A program made the translations under genes and the position numbers. DNA of 39,120 nucleotides from Bacillus sp. AFS001701. Its GTDB lineage: Bacteria; Bacillota; Bacilli; Bacillales; Bacillaceae_G. Positions 10,497 to 18,333 of the stretch are shown here, in pieces. Position 1 is the first letter of the stretch. The number at the start of each line of letters is the position of its first letter. Below the pieces are notes generated by a model, which had not been told where the DNA came from, did not search any database, and was given only the letters and a program-made list of their open reading frames with translations. Location of the stretch: contig NZ_NTZO01000238.1 in NCBI RefSeq assembly GCF_002559405.1, positions 1 through 39,120 on the forward strand. The letters run 5' to 3'.

Positions 10497-12027
10497 ATGA
10501 AGGAGAAATACGGCATCATTGACATTGGTTCAAATACAATAAGACTTGTTATATATGAACAAAGTAAAAGTAGTCGAATAAAAGAAGTTTAGAATATTAA
10601 AACTGTAGCTCGGTTACGGAAGTATTTAAATGATGAAGAATTCTTGGATACTGGGGGGAAGAAAGTACTACTTGATACCCTTCGAATGTTTCAAGAAATC
10701 ACTCGTTATCATAAAATTAGTGAAATAAAATGTGTAGCAACTGCGACAATTAGGCAAGCAGTTAATCAAGATGAGATTTATCAACTAGTTTCTGAAAATA
10801 CTGATTTTACATTACGCGTTTTATCTGGGTATGAAGAAGCATACTATGGATTTCTTGCTGTTGAAATTCTACTCCAATACGAGAGGGAATTACAATTGAT
10901 ATTGGTGGAGGTAGTACAGAGGTAAGATATTTTAAGAACCGTGAAATGATCCATTTTCATAGTTTTCCATTTGGAGCATTATCCTTAAAGCAAGACTTTA
11001 TATCAAGTAATATTCCAACTGCTGAAGAAATGAAACAACTTACTCAATTTATACAAAAAGAATTTGAATCTTTAGATTGGATCAGAGAAAAGCAAGTTCC
11101 GATTGTTGCAATAGGAGGAAGTGCACGGAATGTAGTGCAAATACATCAAAGCTTAGTTAATTATCCGATTTCAGGTATTCATCAATATGAGATGAATTTT
11201 GAAGAAATAAACTATATAAAAAAACACCTCTTATCATTAGAGTTTGATCATATTTTACGAACTGAGGGTCTATCAAAAGATCGTGCTGATATCATTCTTC
11301 CTGCAATTAGGTCTTTAAAGAGCTTTATTCATTTGTTAATGCAAAGAGCTTTATATTAAGTAATAAAGGTTTAAGAGACGGGATTTTTTTGGAAGAGTTT
11401 GTATTAAACGGAGAAAAGTTACTTCCTAATGTAGTAGACAAAAGTTTTGGTGATTTAGAGAAAGACTATGAAGTAAATATAAATCACGTAAATCATGTTA
11501 AGGTTTTAGTAAACCAATTAGTCGAGCAAATTAATTTAAACGATCTAAATCAAATAAAGTCTGAAGATATATTACATCTAAATCTAGGAGAACGCGTCTA
11601 TAATATTGGACAATACATAGACGAAGAATCGAGTAGTCAGCATACATTCTATTTATTATCTAATCGTACAATTGAAGGATTGAGCCACAAAGATCGCTTA
11701 AAAGTAGCGTTAATAGCTTCATATAAGAATAAAAATAGCTTTAAACAATATGTTAAACCGTTTCTTGAATGGTTTACAGCGGATGAACTAAAAAAACTAC
11801 GCTTTTTAGGAATTCTTTTAAAGTTTGCTAATAGTCTAAACGCATCGAAAAGAGAAGTAGTAAAGAGAATAGAGCTTAAAATAAACGATGATGATCTGAT
11901 TTTACAGCTTAACTGTATTGAGGATGCAACAGTTGAAGAAATTGAATCTGAGAAACATAAGAAACAATTAGAAAAATTATTTAATAAATCAATATATTTC
12001 TATTTTGAAAAGCACATATCTGAGTAA
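10497..12027 (+). pseudogene. ppx: exopolyphosphatase (Ppx/GppA family), broken by a stop and two frameshifts
   Basis: Joined across its lesions this encodes about 510 residues, the normal length of a Ppx enzyme, which releases phosphate from polyphosphate ends. The start is ATG 10497 with AAAGGGTG upstream. The N-terminus shows the first phosphate motif (GIIDIGSNTIRLVIY). TAG then interrupts at 10590-10592 (codon 32), but the frame goes on with family-like sequence (NIKTVARLRKYL). At 10881-10884 a GAGA looks like a 2-base duplication; after it the second phosphate motif (GITIDIGGGSTEV) is in a different frame. Near 11354-11359 one base, probably a T, seems lost; SNKGLRDGIFLEEF follows in the third frame and the C-terminal HD-like domain runs to 12027. 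Three independent lesions make a functional product unlikely. A terminator overlaps its end. Confidence 0.88.
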
Positions 12028-12045
12028 TCAGATTGTGCTTTTTTA
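12008..12045 (+). terminator. terminator after ppx
   Basis: A 15-bp stem (AAAAGCACA plus ATCTGA with TCAGAT plus TGTGCTTTT, one bulged T) with loop GTAA and a run of T. It overlaps the ppx stop codon and shows that ppx and ppk are separate transcription units. Confidence 0.85.
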
Positions 12046-12087
12046 TTTTAATTAAAAATTGTTAGTAATTAACATTTTTTTCATATC

Positions 12088-12115
12088 TTTACAATTTATT
12101 AACATAGCGTTAATA
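12088..12115 (+). promoter_or_regulatory. candidate PhoP box upstream of ppk
   Basis: Three hexamers in 11-bp phase, TTTACA (12088), TTAACA (12099) and TTAATA (12110), each separated by 5 bases, match the Bacillus PhoP pattern of TT(A/T)ACA-like repeats spaced by 5. A weak -10, TAGGAT (12136-12141), lies 20 bases downstream. It suggests that ppk was induced on phosphate starvation. In AT-rich DNA such boxes also arise by chance. Confidence 0.5.
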
Positions 12116-12211
12116 ATAGGTAAATTTTAATTTTGTAGGATTATGGTGTAGATATTAATTAAAAAATAAAGAGATCGTATTTCTAGAAAATGTTCAAAAA
12201 GGGTGTAATTG

Positions 12212-14272
12212 ATGATAGCGACAAAAGAGTATAGTGGTAGAAATATAGAGTTAGAAGATCCACAATATTATAATAATCGAGAATTAAGTTGGCTAGCGTT
12301 TAATGAACGTGTTTTAGAAGAGGCAGTGGACGAAACTAATCCTCTGCTTGAACGTTTGAAATATTTGGCAATATTTAGTTCGAATTTAGATGAGTTTTTT
12401 ATGGTACGCGTTGCTGGATTAAAGGATCAAGTGGAAGCTGGTTTTAATTAACCAGAAAATAAGGCTGGTTTAACACCAAAAGTACAACTTTAACAATTAT
12501 CAACAGCTGGACATGCACTAGTGAATTTACAATATAAAACTTTCCGAGAAACATTAATACCAAAGTTAAAGCAAGAGAATGTTCATCTTGTAAAATATCA
12601 TGAACTTAGTGATCGACAAAAAAACTATTTAGAAAAATATTTTGAAGAGCAAGTTCTTCCTGTTCTAACACCTATGGCAATTGATGCTTATAGACCTTTT
12701 CCAATGCTATTAAATAAAAGTTTAAATTTAGCTGTTTATTTAGAAGATTTGACTGAAGAAGAAGAGAAGCGTAATAAATTTGCGATTGTACAAGTACCTT
12801 CTTTATTAAAAAGATTTATATCAATACCTACACTTGATGAAAAGCATTGTTATATTTTATTGGAAGATGCAATTACTGCATACATACATCTTTTGTTTCG
12901 TGGTTTGATCGTACGAGAAGTAGCGCAGTTTCGAATTACTAGAAATGCTGATTTGACGATTCACGAAGAAGGGGCTAGAGACTTACTTCTTGAAATAGAA
13001 AAAGAGTTAAAAAAACGTAAATGGGGTTCCGCGATTCGACTTGAAATTGGACCACCAGGCGCAAGCGAATATATTCTAAATTACTTATTAGAGAAGCTTG
13101 ACGTACATGGAAAAGATATATATGAGCTTAAAGGTCCTTTAGATTTAACATTTTTATTTAGTTTTTATAAGGAACTAGAAAAGTATAAAGAGGATCTAGT
13201 GTATGAAACATTAATCCCACAGCCTCCACATGACCTTGAATCCGATGAGGATATATTCGACAAAATAATGGAACAAGATATATTGCTTCATCATCCATAT
13301 GAATCATTTGAACCGGTATTGGATTTTGTCTTAGATGCAGCAAATGTTCCAGACGTCTTAGCAATTAAACAAACTTTGTATCGAGTAAGTGGTGATTCCC
13401 CAATTATCGAGGGATTAAAGCGTGCAGCGGAAAATGGTAAACAAGTAACTGTTCTTGTAGAGTTGAAAGCTCGTTTTGACGAAGAAAACAATGTACATTG
13501 GGCAAAAGAATTAGAAAAAGCGGGCTGCCATGTTATTTATGGAATGACTCATTTAAAAACGCATAGTAAAATCACACTTGTTGTTCGTAAAAAGAATGGA
13601 AGAATAGAGAGATTTGTCCATGTGGGTACTGGTAACTATAACGATGCAACTGCAAAAATTTATACAGATATGGGACTAATGACTGCTAATCGACAAATCG
13701 GAATAGATGCTACTAATTTTTTTAACTTCTTAAGTGGGTTTATGGAAAAGCCTGACTTTAGGCATTTATCTGTCGCTCCGTATAGTATTCGTCATGACTT
13801 TATTCGAATGATTGAGGAGGAAATTGCTTTTCATAAGCAGTATGGAAATGGCCGAATAATCGCCAAAATGAATTCTTTAACAGATAAGCAAATTATTATG
13901 AAGCTATATGAAGCATCTAAAGCTGGAGTAAAGATTGACTTAATTGTTCGCGGAACTTGCTGCTTGCGACCTCAAATAAAAGGTGTCAGCGAAAATATTC
14001 GTGTCATTAGTATCGTTGGGCGATTTTTAGAGCATAGTCGAATCTATTATTTTTATCATAATGGAGAACAGAAAATCTTTTTATCATCTGCTGATTTAAT
14101 GACACGTAATATGGAAAAACGAGTTGAAATCTTTTTCCCGATATTCGCTGATCATTTAAAAAAGCGAATTATGAGTATCTTACTTATGATGCTCTTCGAT
14201 ACTGCAAAAGCACGTGAGCAAGATGAAAATGGCGTATATCATTATGTAACAAGTACTGGAAAAGAGGAATAG
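12212..14272 (+). pseudogene. ppk: polyphosphate kinase Ppk1 with two in-frame TAA stops
   Basis: The frame from ATG 12212 (AAAGGGTG upstream) to 14272 encodes 686 codons, the usual size of Ppk1, which makes polyphosphate from ATP. It is cut by TAA at 12449-12451 and again at 12491-12493, 13 sense codons apart and with no frame change; family-like sequence runs through (GFN, stop, PENKAGLTPKVQL, stop, QLSTAGHALVNLQYKTF). Everything after is intact: the autophosphorylated histidine at codon 451 (LKTHSKITL) and the second active-site histidine at codon 608 (FLEHSRIYYF) are 157 residues apart, as in E. coli (His435, His592). SSADLMTRNMEKRVE is also kept. Restart at GTG 12521 would drop about 103 N-terminal residues and has no good ribosome binding site. 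Probably recently inactivated. Confidence 0.88.
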
Positions 14273-14325
14273 AATTGTTTAATTTGGCATACAATGTGTG
14301 GGATGATGAAGAATAATGAAGAAAA

Positions 14326-14354
14326 GAGAAGGTTTTTTGTCCTTCTCTTTTTTT
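14326..14354. terminator. terminator between convergent ppk and the DUF2238 gene
   Basis: Stem GAGAAGG/CCTTCTC, flanked by AAAA and TTTTTTT, with an 8-base loop. The T run favours the plus strand, but the A run upstream lets it serve the minus-strand gene as well. The stem has the same sequence as the terminator after eno. Confidence 0.85.
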
Positions 14355-14366
14355 ATATATTTCATT

Positions 14367-14936
14367 TTAATTATTATTTTTTTTCGACCCTCTAGCAAAC
14401 CCAAATGCGATAATGAGTGCTCCAATCGAGTCTGCAATTATATCTGTCATTGTATCAAAATTACCTCCGCCTTGCGTATTAGTTCCAAAAAATTGGTCGC
14501 TACTGAACTCCCAAATTTCCCATATGGCTCCACAAAATACTCCAAATGAAAAAACAAATAGAAAAATGAATCCAGAGGACATTTCACTCCGAGACTGTTT
14601 GGTTGTCAATTTTCCCATTAAATCAATTGCTAAAAAGGCGACTAGCGTACCACTTAGAAAATGTAAAAACGTATCCCACCAGCCTAAACTATAAAATCTA
14701 AGCATTGAACCAAGACATAGGGACCCTATTAAAAAAGCAAAATAAGAGAGAATAAACGGAAATGCAAATCGAATATTAAAAAACTTATCTAATATGAGCG
14801 GCACGAGTGCACAAGCGAAGCCACCTAGAGCGATTGGATACCGATAAGAATCGTCTCTCATGAAAAAGATGACGAACAAGACAAGCATTACAATTGCAAA
14901 GACAATGCTTAAAATTGTTTGAATGCCTCTTTTCAT
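14367..14936 (-). CDS. DUF2238/YjdF-like integral membrane protein
   Basis: An integral membrane protein of 189 residues with about five or six hydrophobic segments. The pattern WWDTFLHFLSGTLVAF, the acidic GAIWEIWEFSSDQFFG and NFDTMTDIIADSIGAL are typical of the DUF2238 (YjdF-like) family, whose biochemical role is unknown. The conserved D, H, E and W residues inside membrane segments suggest metal or lipid handling, but that is a guess. I start it at the ATG ending at 14936, which has GGGGGA 6 bases upstream; an ATG 18 bases earlier (14954) lacks a ribosome binding site. It is transcribed away from the 15145 gene and towards ppk. Confidence 0.75.
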   Translation of the reverse strand: MKRGIQTILSIVFAIVMLVLFVIFFMRDDSYRYPIALGGFACALVPLILDKFFNIRFAFPFILSYFAFLIGSLCLGSMLRFYSLGWWDTFLHFLSGTLVAFLAIDLMGKLTTKQSRSEMSSGFIFLFVFSFGVFCGAIWEIWEFSSDQFFGTNTQGGGNFDTMTDIIADSIGALIIAFGFARGSKKNNN

Positions 14937-15039
14937 TTCGAATCCCCCATTCATTCTGTTTTTAACTCAATTCAAACATCAATACAAAAACATGCTTAGT
15001 TTAAATCCCTAAAATTAGCTTAAATTTTGACATAAAAAG

Positions 15040-15056
15040 TTCATCAAATTGATGAA
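15040..15056. promoter_or_regulatory. perfect palindrome in a divergent promoter region
   Basis: TTCATCAAATTGATGAA is a perfect 17-base palindrome (8-bp arms, one central base) between the divergent DUF2238 and 15145 genes. GTTAAAAATTAAC (15062-15074), also palindromic, follows. Size and symmetry suit a repressor dimer; the regulator is unknown. Confidence 0.4.
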
Positions 15057-15091
15057 AAATTGTTAAAAATTAACCTATAGAATAAGGAAAT

Positions 15092-15120
15092 TTGAATTAG
15101 TATTGAATTAAGGATAGAAG
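15092..15120 (+). promoter_or_regulatory. candidate promoter for the small membrane protein and hydrolase
   Basis: TTGAAT (15092-15097), a 17-bp spacer and TAGAAG (15115-15120). The spacing is ideal but the -10 is weak. The distance to the start codon (25 bases) leaves room for the ribosome binding site. Confidence 0.35.
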
Positions 15121-15144
15121 TGGCAATTAGTTGGGAGGATAATT

Positions 15145-15366
15145 ATGAACTTTTTCGCATACTTAAAAGATTATATTTGGTATACTATTAAAACATATTT
15201 ACTTCCATTTATTATTGTTATTCTTTCAATAGTAATTGTTTTTTGGAGATTATTAGGTGATGAATTTACAGTTAAATACATACGATTAGAAATAATCTAT
15301 TTCACTTGTTTTTTCTTATTAGTATCTTTTACAACATATGAGATGAAGGGGCATAAAAATGAATAA
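15145..15366 (+). CDS. small two-pass membrane protein, unknown function
   Basis: A 73-residue protein that I do not recognise. It has two hydrophobic stretches (about residues 18-37 and 49-63) separated by a short charged segment, and a charged C-terminus. The start ATG 15145 has TTGGGAGG 6 bases upstream, a good site, which supports it as a real gene. Its last 8 bases overlap the start of the alpha/beta hydrolase gene, so the two are probably translated in a coupled way and may act together at the membrane. Confidence 0.65.
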   Translation: MNFFAYLKDYIWYTIKTYLLPFIIVILSIVIVFWRLLGDEFTVKYIRLEIIYFTCFFLLVSFTTYEMKGHKNE

Positions 15367-16288
15367 TTGGGAAGGATTAATTTCGGCGAAGGATCGAACA
15401 AAAATCTATTTGCGAAAATATATTCCTGCTGAACCAATTGCTGTGATTCAAATTGTACATGGAATGGCAGAGCATGGTGGAGCTTATGATAAATTTATAG
15501 AATATTTAGTTCATAATCAGTTTGCAGTTTTTATCCATGATCAAAGAGGTCACGGGAAAACAGCTGCGATTGAAGATGATCTAGGTTTTTTTGGTGAAGA
15601 AATTGGCTGGGATGAAGTTGCTAAAGATATCATATTTATAAGTAAGATGATTAGAAAAGAAATAAAAGATATCCCTTTAATTCTATTTGGACACAGTATG
15701 GGATCTTATTTGAGCAGACGAGTAGTTCAATTAAATGGAGGACTATACGATGGGCTAATTATTTCTGGAACTGGATATGATCCAGGAATACTAAGAAAAT
15801 TAGGCGTCTTTATTTCAAGCGCAGAGGCATTTTTGATTGGTGCCAATAAGAGAAGTAAAATTTTAGACTTTTTAACTTTTGGAAACTTCAATAATCATTT
15901 TAAGTTTCCTAAAACAAAGTATGATTGGTTAACAAGAGATGAAGCTGAGATTGATCGCTATATAAAAGATCCATTTTGTGGTTTTATTTGTTCTTCAAGT
16001 TATTATCGCGAACTGTTGAAAGGGATCGGAATTATACATCGTAAAGAGGAAATAAAGAAGACACCACCTTCATTACCAATTTATATTTTTTCTGGAGATA
16101 AAGATCCAGTTGGTCAAAATGGTGACGGTGTAAAGAAGGTTTATGGGCTATATAAAGATATTGGATGTACAAATGTAAAGTTGAAATTATATGAAGAAGG
16201 TCGCCATGAGATGCTTCATGAAACAAATAAAGATGAAGTGCATCAAGATGTAAAAACTTGGATAGAAGAAACAATCTTAAATCATTAA
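15359..16288 (+). CDS. alpha/beta hydrolase, lysophospholipase/monoacylglycerol lipase-like
   Basis: A 309-residue serine hydrolase of the Hydrolase_4 (serine aminopeptidase S33) type, close in layout to monoacylglycerol lipases and the Bacillus phospholipase YtpA. The oxyanion-hole segment is VHGMAEHGGAY. The nucleophile is Ser113 in GHSMGS, the likely acid is Asp249 in SGDKDPVG, and the base is His283 in EGRHEMLHE, all at normal spacing. It has no signal peptide, so it is probably cytosolic or membrane-peripheral and may deacylate lysophospholipids or monoglycerides. Its start overlaps the preceding small membrane protein gene by 8 bases, with AAGGGG 7 bases upstream. The exact substrate is not evident. 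Confidence 0.85.
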   Translation: MNNWEGLISAKDRTKIYLRKYIPAEPIAVIQIVHGMAEHGGAYDKFIEYLVHNQFAVFIHDQRGHGKTAAIEDDLGFFGEEIGWDEVAKDIIFISKMIRKEIKDIPLILFGHSMGSYLSRRVVQLNGGLYDGLIISGTGYDPGILRKLGVFISSAEAFLIGANKRSKILDFLTFGNFNNHFKFPKTKYDWLTRDEAEIDRYIKDPFCGFICSSSYYRELLKGIGIIHRKEEIKKTPPSLPIYIFSGDKDPVGQNGDGVKKVYGLYKDIGCTNVKLKLYEEGRHEMLHETNKDEVHQDVKTWIEETILNH

Positions 16289-16308
16289 ATAAGTGTTGTA
16301 CTCTCATA

Positions 16309-16337
16309 TTGAAGTATAGTATTCTTCATAGTAGAAT
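16309..16337 (+). promoter_or_regulatory. promoter of secG
   Basis: TTGAAG (16309-16314), a 17-bp spacer and TAGAAT (16332-16337), 36 bases before secG. A good sigma-A promoter. Confidence 0.6.
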
Positions 16338-16372
16338 AGGAAGTAACAGTATTTTACTGTGGAGGTGAAGAA

Positions 16373-16606
16373 ATGCATACGTTTTTATCTGTACTTTTAA
16401 TTATTGTTTCAGTACTTATGATTGTTTTAGTTCTACTTCAATCTAGTAAAAGTAACGGCCTATCAGGTGCGATATCTGGTGGTGCTGAGCAACTGTTTGG
16501 CAAGCAAAAAGCTCGTGGTTTTGAACTAGTTTTACAACGAATAACAGTTGTTGTAGCAGTTTTATTCTTCATTCTAACGATTGCTGTAACATATTTTAAA
16601 CTGTAA
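16373..16606 (+). CDS. secG: protein translocase subunit SecG
   Basis: A 77-residue protein with the SecG plan: an N-terminal membrane segment (about residues 3-22), the conserved cytosolic loop [20 protein letters not shown] and LFGKQKARG, and a second membrane segment (about 53-75). SecG joins SecY and SecE in the membrane and eases the SecA-driven passage of preproteins. The start ATG 16373 has GGAGGTG about 7 bases upstream. It has its own promoter and terminator here. In related Bacilli it directly precedes est and rnr, whereas here a DinB-family gene on the opposite strand lies between. Confidence 0.95.
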   Translation: MHTFLSVLLIIVSVLMIVLVLLQSSKSNGLSGAISGGAEQLFGKQKARGFELVLQRITVVVAVLFFILTIAVTYFKL

Positions 16607-16611
16607 TAAAC

Positions 16612-16640
16612 AAGCTACCTAAAAGGGTGGCTTTTTATTT
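16612..16640 (+). terminator. terminator after secG
   Basis: Stem AAGCTACC/GGTGGCTT (8 bp, one G-U) with a 6-base loop, followed by TTTATTTT. Confidence 0.8.
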
Positions 16641-16700
16641 TGGTTAGGTAATATCATATCTCTAGAATAGAAAGATATATTTTTTATGAATAGTGTAAAA

Positions 16701-16730
16701 AAAATACAGCCAGGTTTTTGGCTGTATTTT
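16701..16730 (-). terminator. terminator of the DinB-family gene
   Basis: A perfect 12-bp stem, AAAATACAGCCA with TGGCTGTATTTT, and a 6-base loop, flanked by an A run on the left so that the minus-strand transcript ends in U. It may work in both directions. Confidence 0.85.
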
Positions 16731-16754
16731 AGTATGTAGACAATTTCCTAAATA

Positions 16755-17246
16755 TTAACCTTTCATTGCAGCCCATTCTTCTTTACTTGGACCGTACATT
16801 CCTGGAATAGCTAATCCTGCTTGTCGCATTAATACAGTCATTTGACCACGGTGATGCGTTTGATGTGAAATTGCCATGCGAAGTAATGCATGGATAGGCA
16901 TTTCAAGGAATCCAAAAGCGTTAATGATTTGATTTAAATCTTTTTCTTTCCATTCTTTTTGTGCTGCTTCAATCATTGCTTTACTAGCTTCTGCGTATTT
17001 TTCAGTAATTTCCTTCGCAGTTGCAGGCATTTCTTCTTTGCTCATAGATGCTTCGAACTGTAATCCTGATTGTGAAATGATCGCTTTAATTGCTGTTGTA
17101 ATATGCCAAGCTAATTCTCCTAATGAGCTAAAATCTTCACCTATTGATTGATCAAGTGATTCATCTGTCATAGCATTTAGTAATTTGATTGTGTTTGCTT
17201 CTTCCATTTTCCATTCAGTAATAAATTCTTCAACATTATTAAACAT
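16755..17246 (-). CDS. DinB/YfiT-like putative metal-dependent four-helix protein
   Basis: A 163-residue all-helical protein of the DinB superfamily. The metal-binding histidines of the family are visible: His48 in ELAWHITT and the pair around residues 128 and 132 in SHQTHHRGQM. Members bind zinc or nickel; many are thiol (bacillithiol) transferases or of unknown role. The start, the ATG ending at 17246, has AAAGGAGG 8 bases upstream. An interrupted palindrome lies just upstream of the ribosome binding site (17262-17281). It is transcribed opposite to secG and est, so it interrupts the usual secG-est-rnr order. Confidence 0.85.
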   Translation of the reverse strand: MFNNVEEFITEWKMEEANTIKLLNAMTDESLDQSIGEDFSSLGELAWHITTAIKAIISQSGLQFEASMSKEEMPATAKEITEKYAEASKAMIEAAQKEWKEKDLNQIINAFGFLEMPIHALLRMAISHQTHHRGQMTVLMRQAGLAIPGMYGPSKEEWAAMKG

Positions 17247-17261
17247 AACGTATCCTCCTTT

Positions 17262-17281
17262 TGTTGGTTAAATTACCAACA
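17262..17281. promoter_or_regulatory. interrupted palindrome in the leader of the DinB-family gene
   Basis: TGTTGGT and ACCAACA (7-bp arms) flank TAAATT, immediately upstream of the gene's ribosome binding site. It could be a repressor site or a leader hairpin. The candidate promoter lies just beyond it on the minus strand (TTATGA, 17 bases, TAATAA). Confidence 0.4.
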
Positions 17282-17447
17282 TTATTATTACCACACCTTT
17301 CATTAAATCATAACTAGTTAATTAAAAAAACTGTTTATTGGTAAATTTTTGAAATGAAAGGTAAAATAAAAGAATCTTTACGTAAAATTAGTTAAATCTT
17401 ATTATTGATAAATTAAAATTGAGTAATGAGAAGATAACGATTAATTA

Positions 17448-17479
17448 TTTAAATGAATGAAGTCATTTAAAGGTATGAT
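17448..17479 (+). promoter_or_regulatory. dyad and candidate -10 upstream of est-rnr
   Basis: TTTAAATGA (17448-17456) and TCATTTAAA (17463-17471) are perfect 9-bp arms around 6 bases. TATGAT (17474-17479), a -10-like hexamer, follows directly. The dyad covers the place where a -35 would be, so it looks like an operator or activator site for the est-rnr transcript. Confidence 0.45.
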
Positions 17480-17527
17480 AAAAGTAACGAAAGAAAAATG
17501 GATAGAAAAGTTTTGGAGTGAGTATAT

Positions 17528-18268
17528 ATGAGAGTAACAATGCCGAAGCCATTTACGTTTGAAGGTGGAGATCGAGCAGTTTTATTATTACATGGATTTA
17601 CAGGACATTCTGCGGATGTTCGAATGCTTGGCCGTTTTTTAGAAAAACAAGGATATACTTGCCATGCACCGCACTATAAAGGACATGGTGTACCACCAGA
17701 TGAGCTTGTTCATACTGGACCAGAGGACTGGTGGAAGGATGTAATGGAAGCTTATCAATTTTTAAAGGATAGAGGACATCAAAAAATTGCAGCGGTAGGT
17801 CTATCTTTAGGAGGAGTATTTGCGCTAAAGCTAGGCTATACTGTTCCTTTGAATGGTATTGTCACAATGTGTTCGCCGATGTACATAAAAAGTGAAGAAA
17901 TTATGTATGAAGGTGTTTTAGCTTATACAAGAGAGTTTAAAAAACGTGAAGGGAAATCTCCTGAACAAATTGAAGTAGAAATGGAAGAGTTTAAAAAAAC
18001 TCCGATGAATACATTAAAAGCTCTTCAAGGTTTAATTAAAGAAGTGCGTGAAAATGTTGATACAGTATATGCACCAACGTTTGTCATACAATCTATTGTA
18101 GACGAGATGATAAATACTGACAGCGCAAATATTATTTATAATGAAGTACAATCTGATCAAAAAAAATTAAAATGGTACAAAAATTCAACACATGTTATTA
18201 CGCTTGGACAGGAAAAAGACATGTTACATGAAGATGTACTAGCATTTCTTAATGAATTGGAATGGTAG
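17528..18268 (+). CDS. est: carboxylesterase Est30/YvaK
   Basis: A 246-residue alpha/beta hydrolase nearly identical in layout to Geobacillus Est30 and B. subtilis YvaK. The oxyanion-hole motif is LLHGFTG. The catalytic triad is Ser93 (GLSLGG), Asp192 (SIVDEMIN) and His222 (NSTHVIT), one residue earlier than the Est30 triad. It hydrolyses short-chain fatty acid esters; the natural substrate is not known. The start ATG 17528 has TGGAGTGAG about 8 bases upstream. It precedes rnr by 65 bases with no terminator, so the two are probably co-transcribed, as in other Bacilli where it sits in the secG-rnr-smpB neighbourhood. Confidence 0.95.
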   Translation: MRVTMPKPFTFEGGDRAVLLLHGFTGHSADVRMLGRFLEKQGYTCHAPHYKGHGVPPDELVHTGPEDWWKDVMEAYQFLKDRGHQKIAAVGLSLGGVFALKLGYTVPLNGIVTMCSPMYIKSEEIMYEGVLAYTREFKKREGKSPEQIEVEMEEFKKTPMNTLKALQGLIKEVRENVDTVYAPTFVIQSIVDEMINTDSANIIYNEVQSDQKKLKWYKNSTHVITLGQEKDMLHEDVLAFLNELEW

Positions 18269-18333
18269 AATGAAAACTTTCTGGACAAACTTAAATTAAA
18301 TACCCTTAACAGTAAGAAAAAGGAGGGAAAAGT

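Noticed and set aside
12449-12493. Programmed readthrough or recoding of the ppk stops
   Set aside because: There are two UAA codons with no supporting structure or precedent, and the polyphosphate partner gene is also broken. Decay is simpler.
14413-14694. 93-codon plus-strand frame opposite the DUF2238 gene
   Set aside because: The minus-strand frame shows membrane segments and family motifs; the plus-strand one does not and has no start context.
15027-15032. Perfect TTGACA as a -35 before the small membrane protein gene
   Set aside because: No acceptable -10 stands 16-18 bases downstream.
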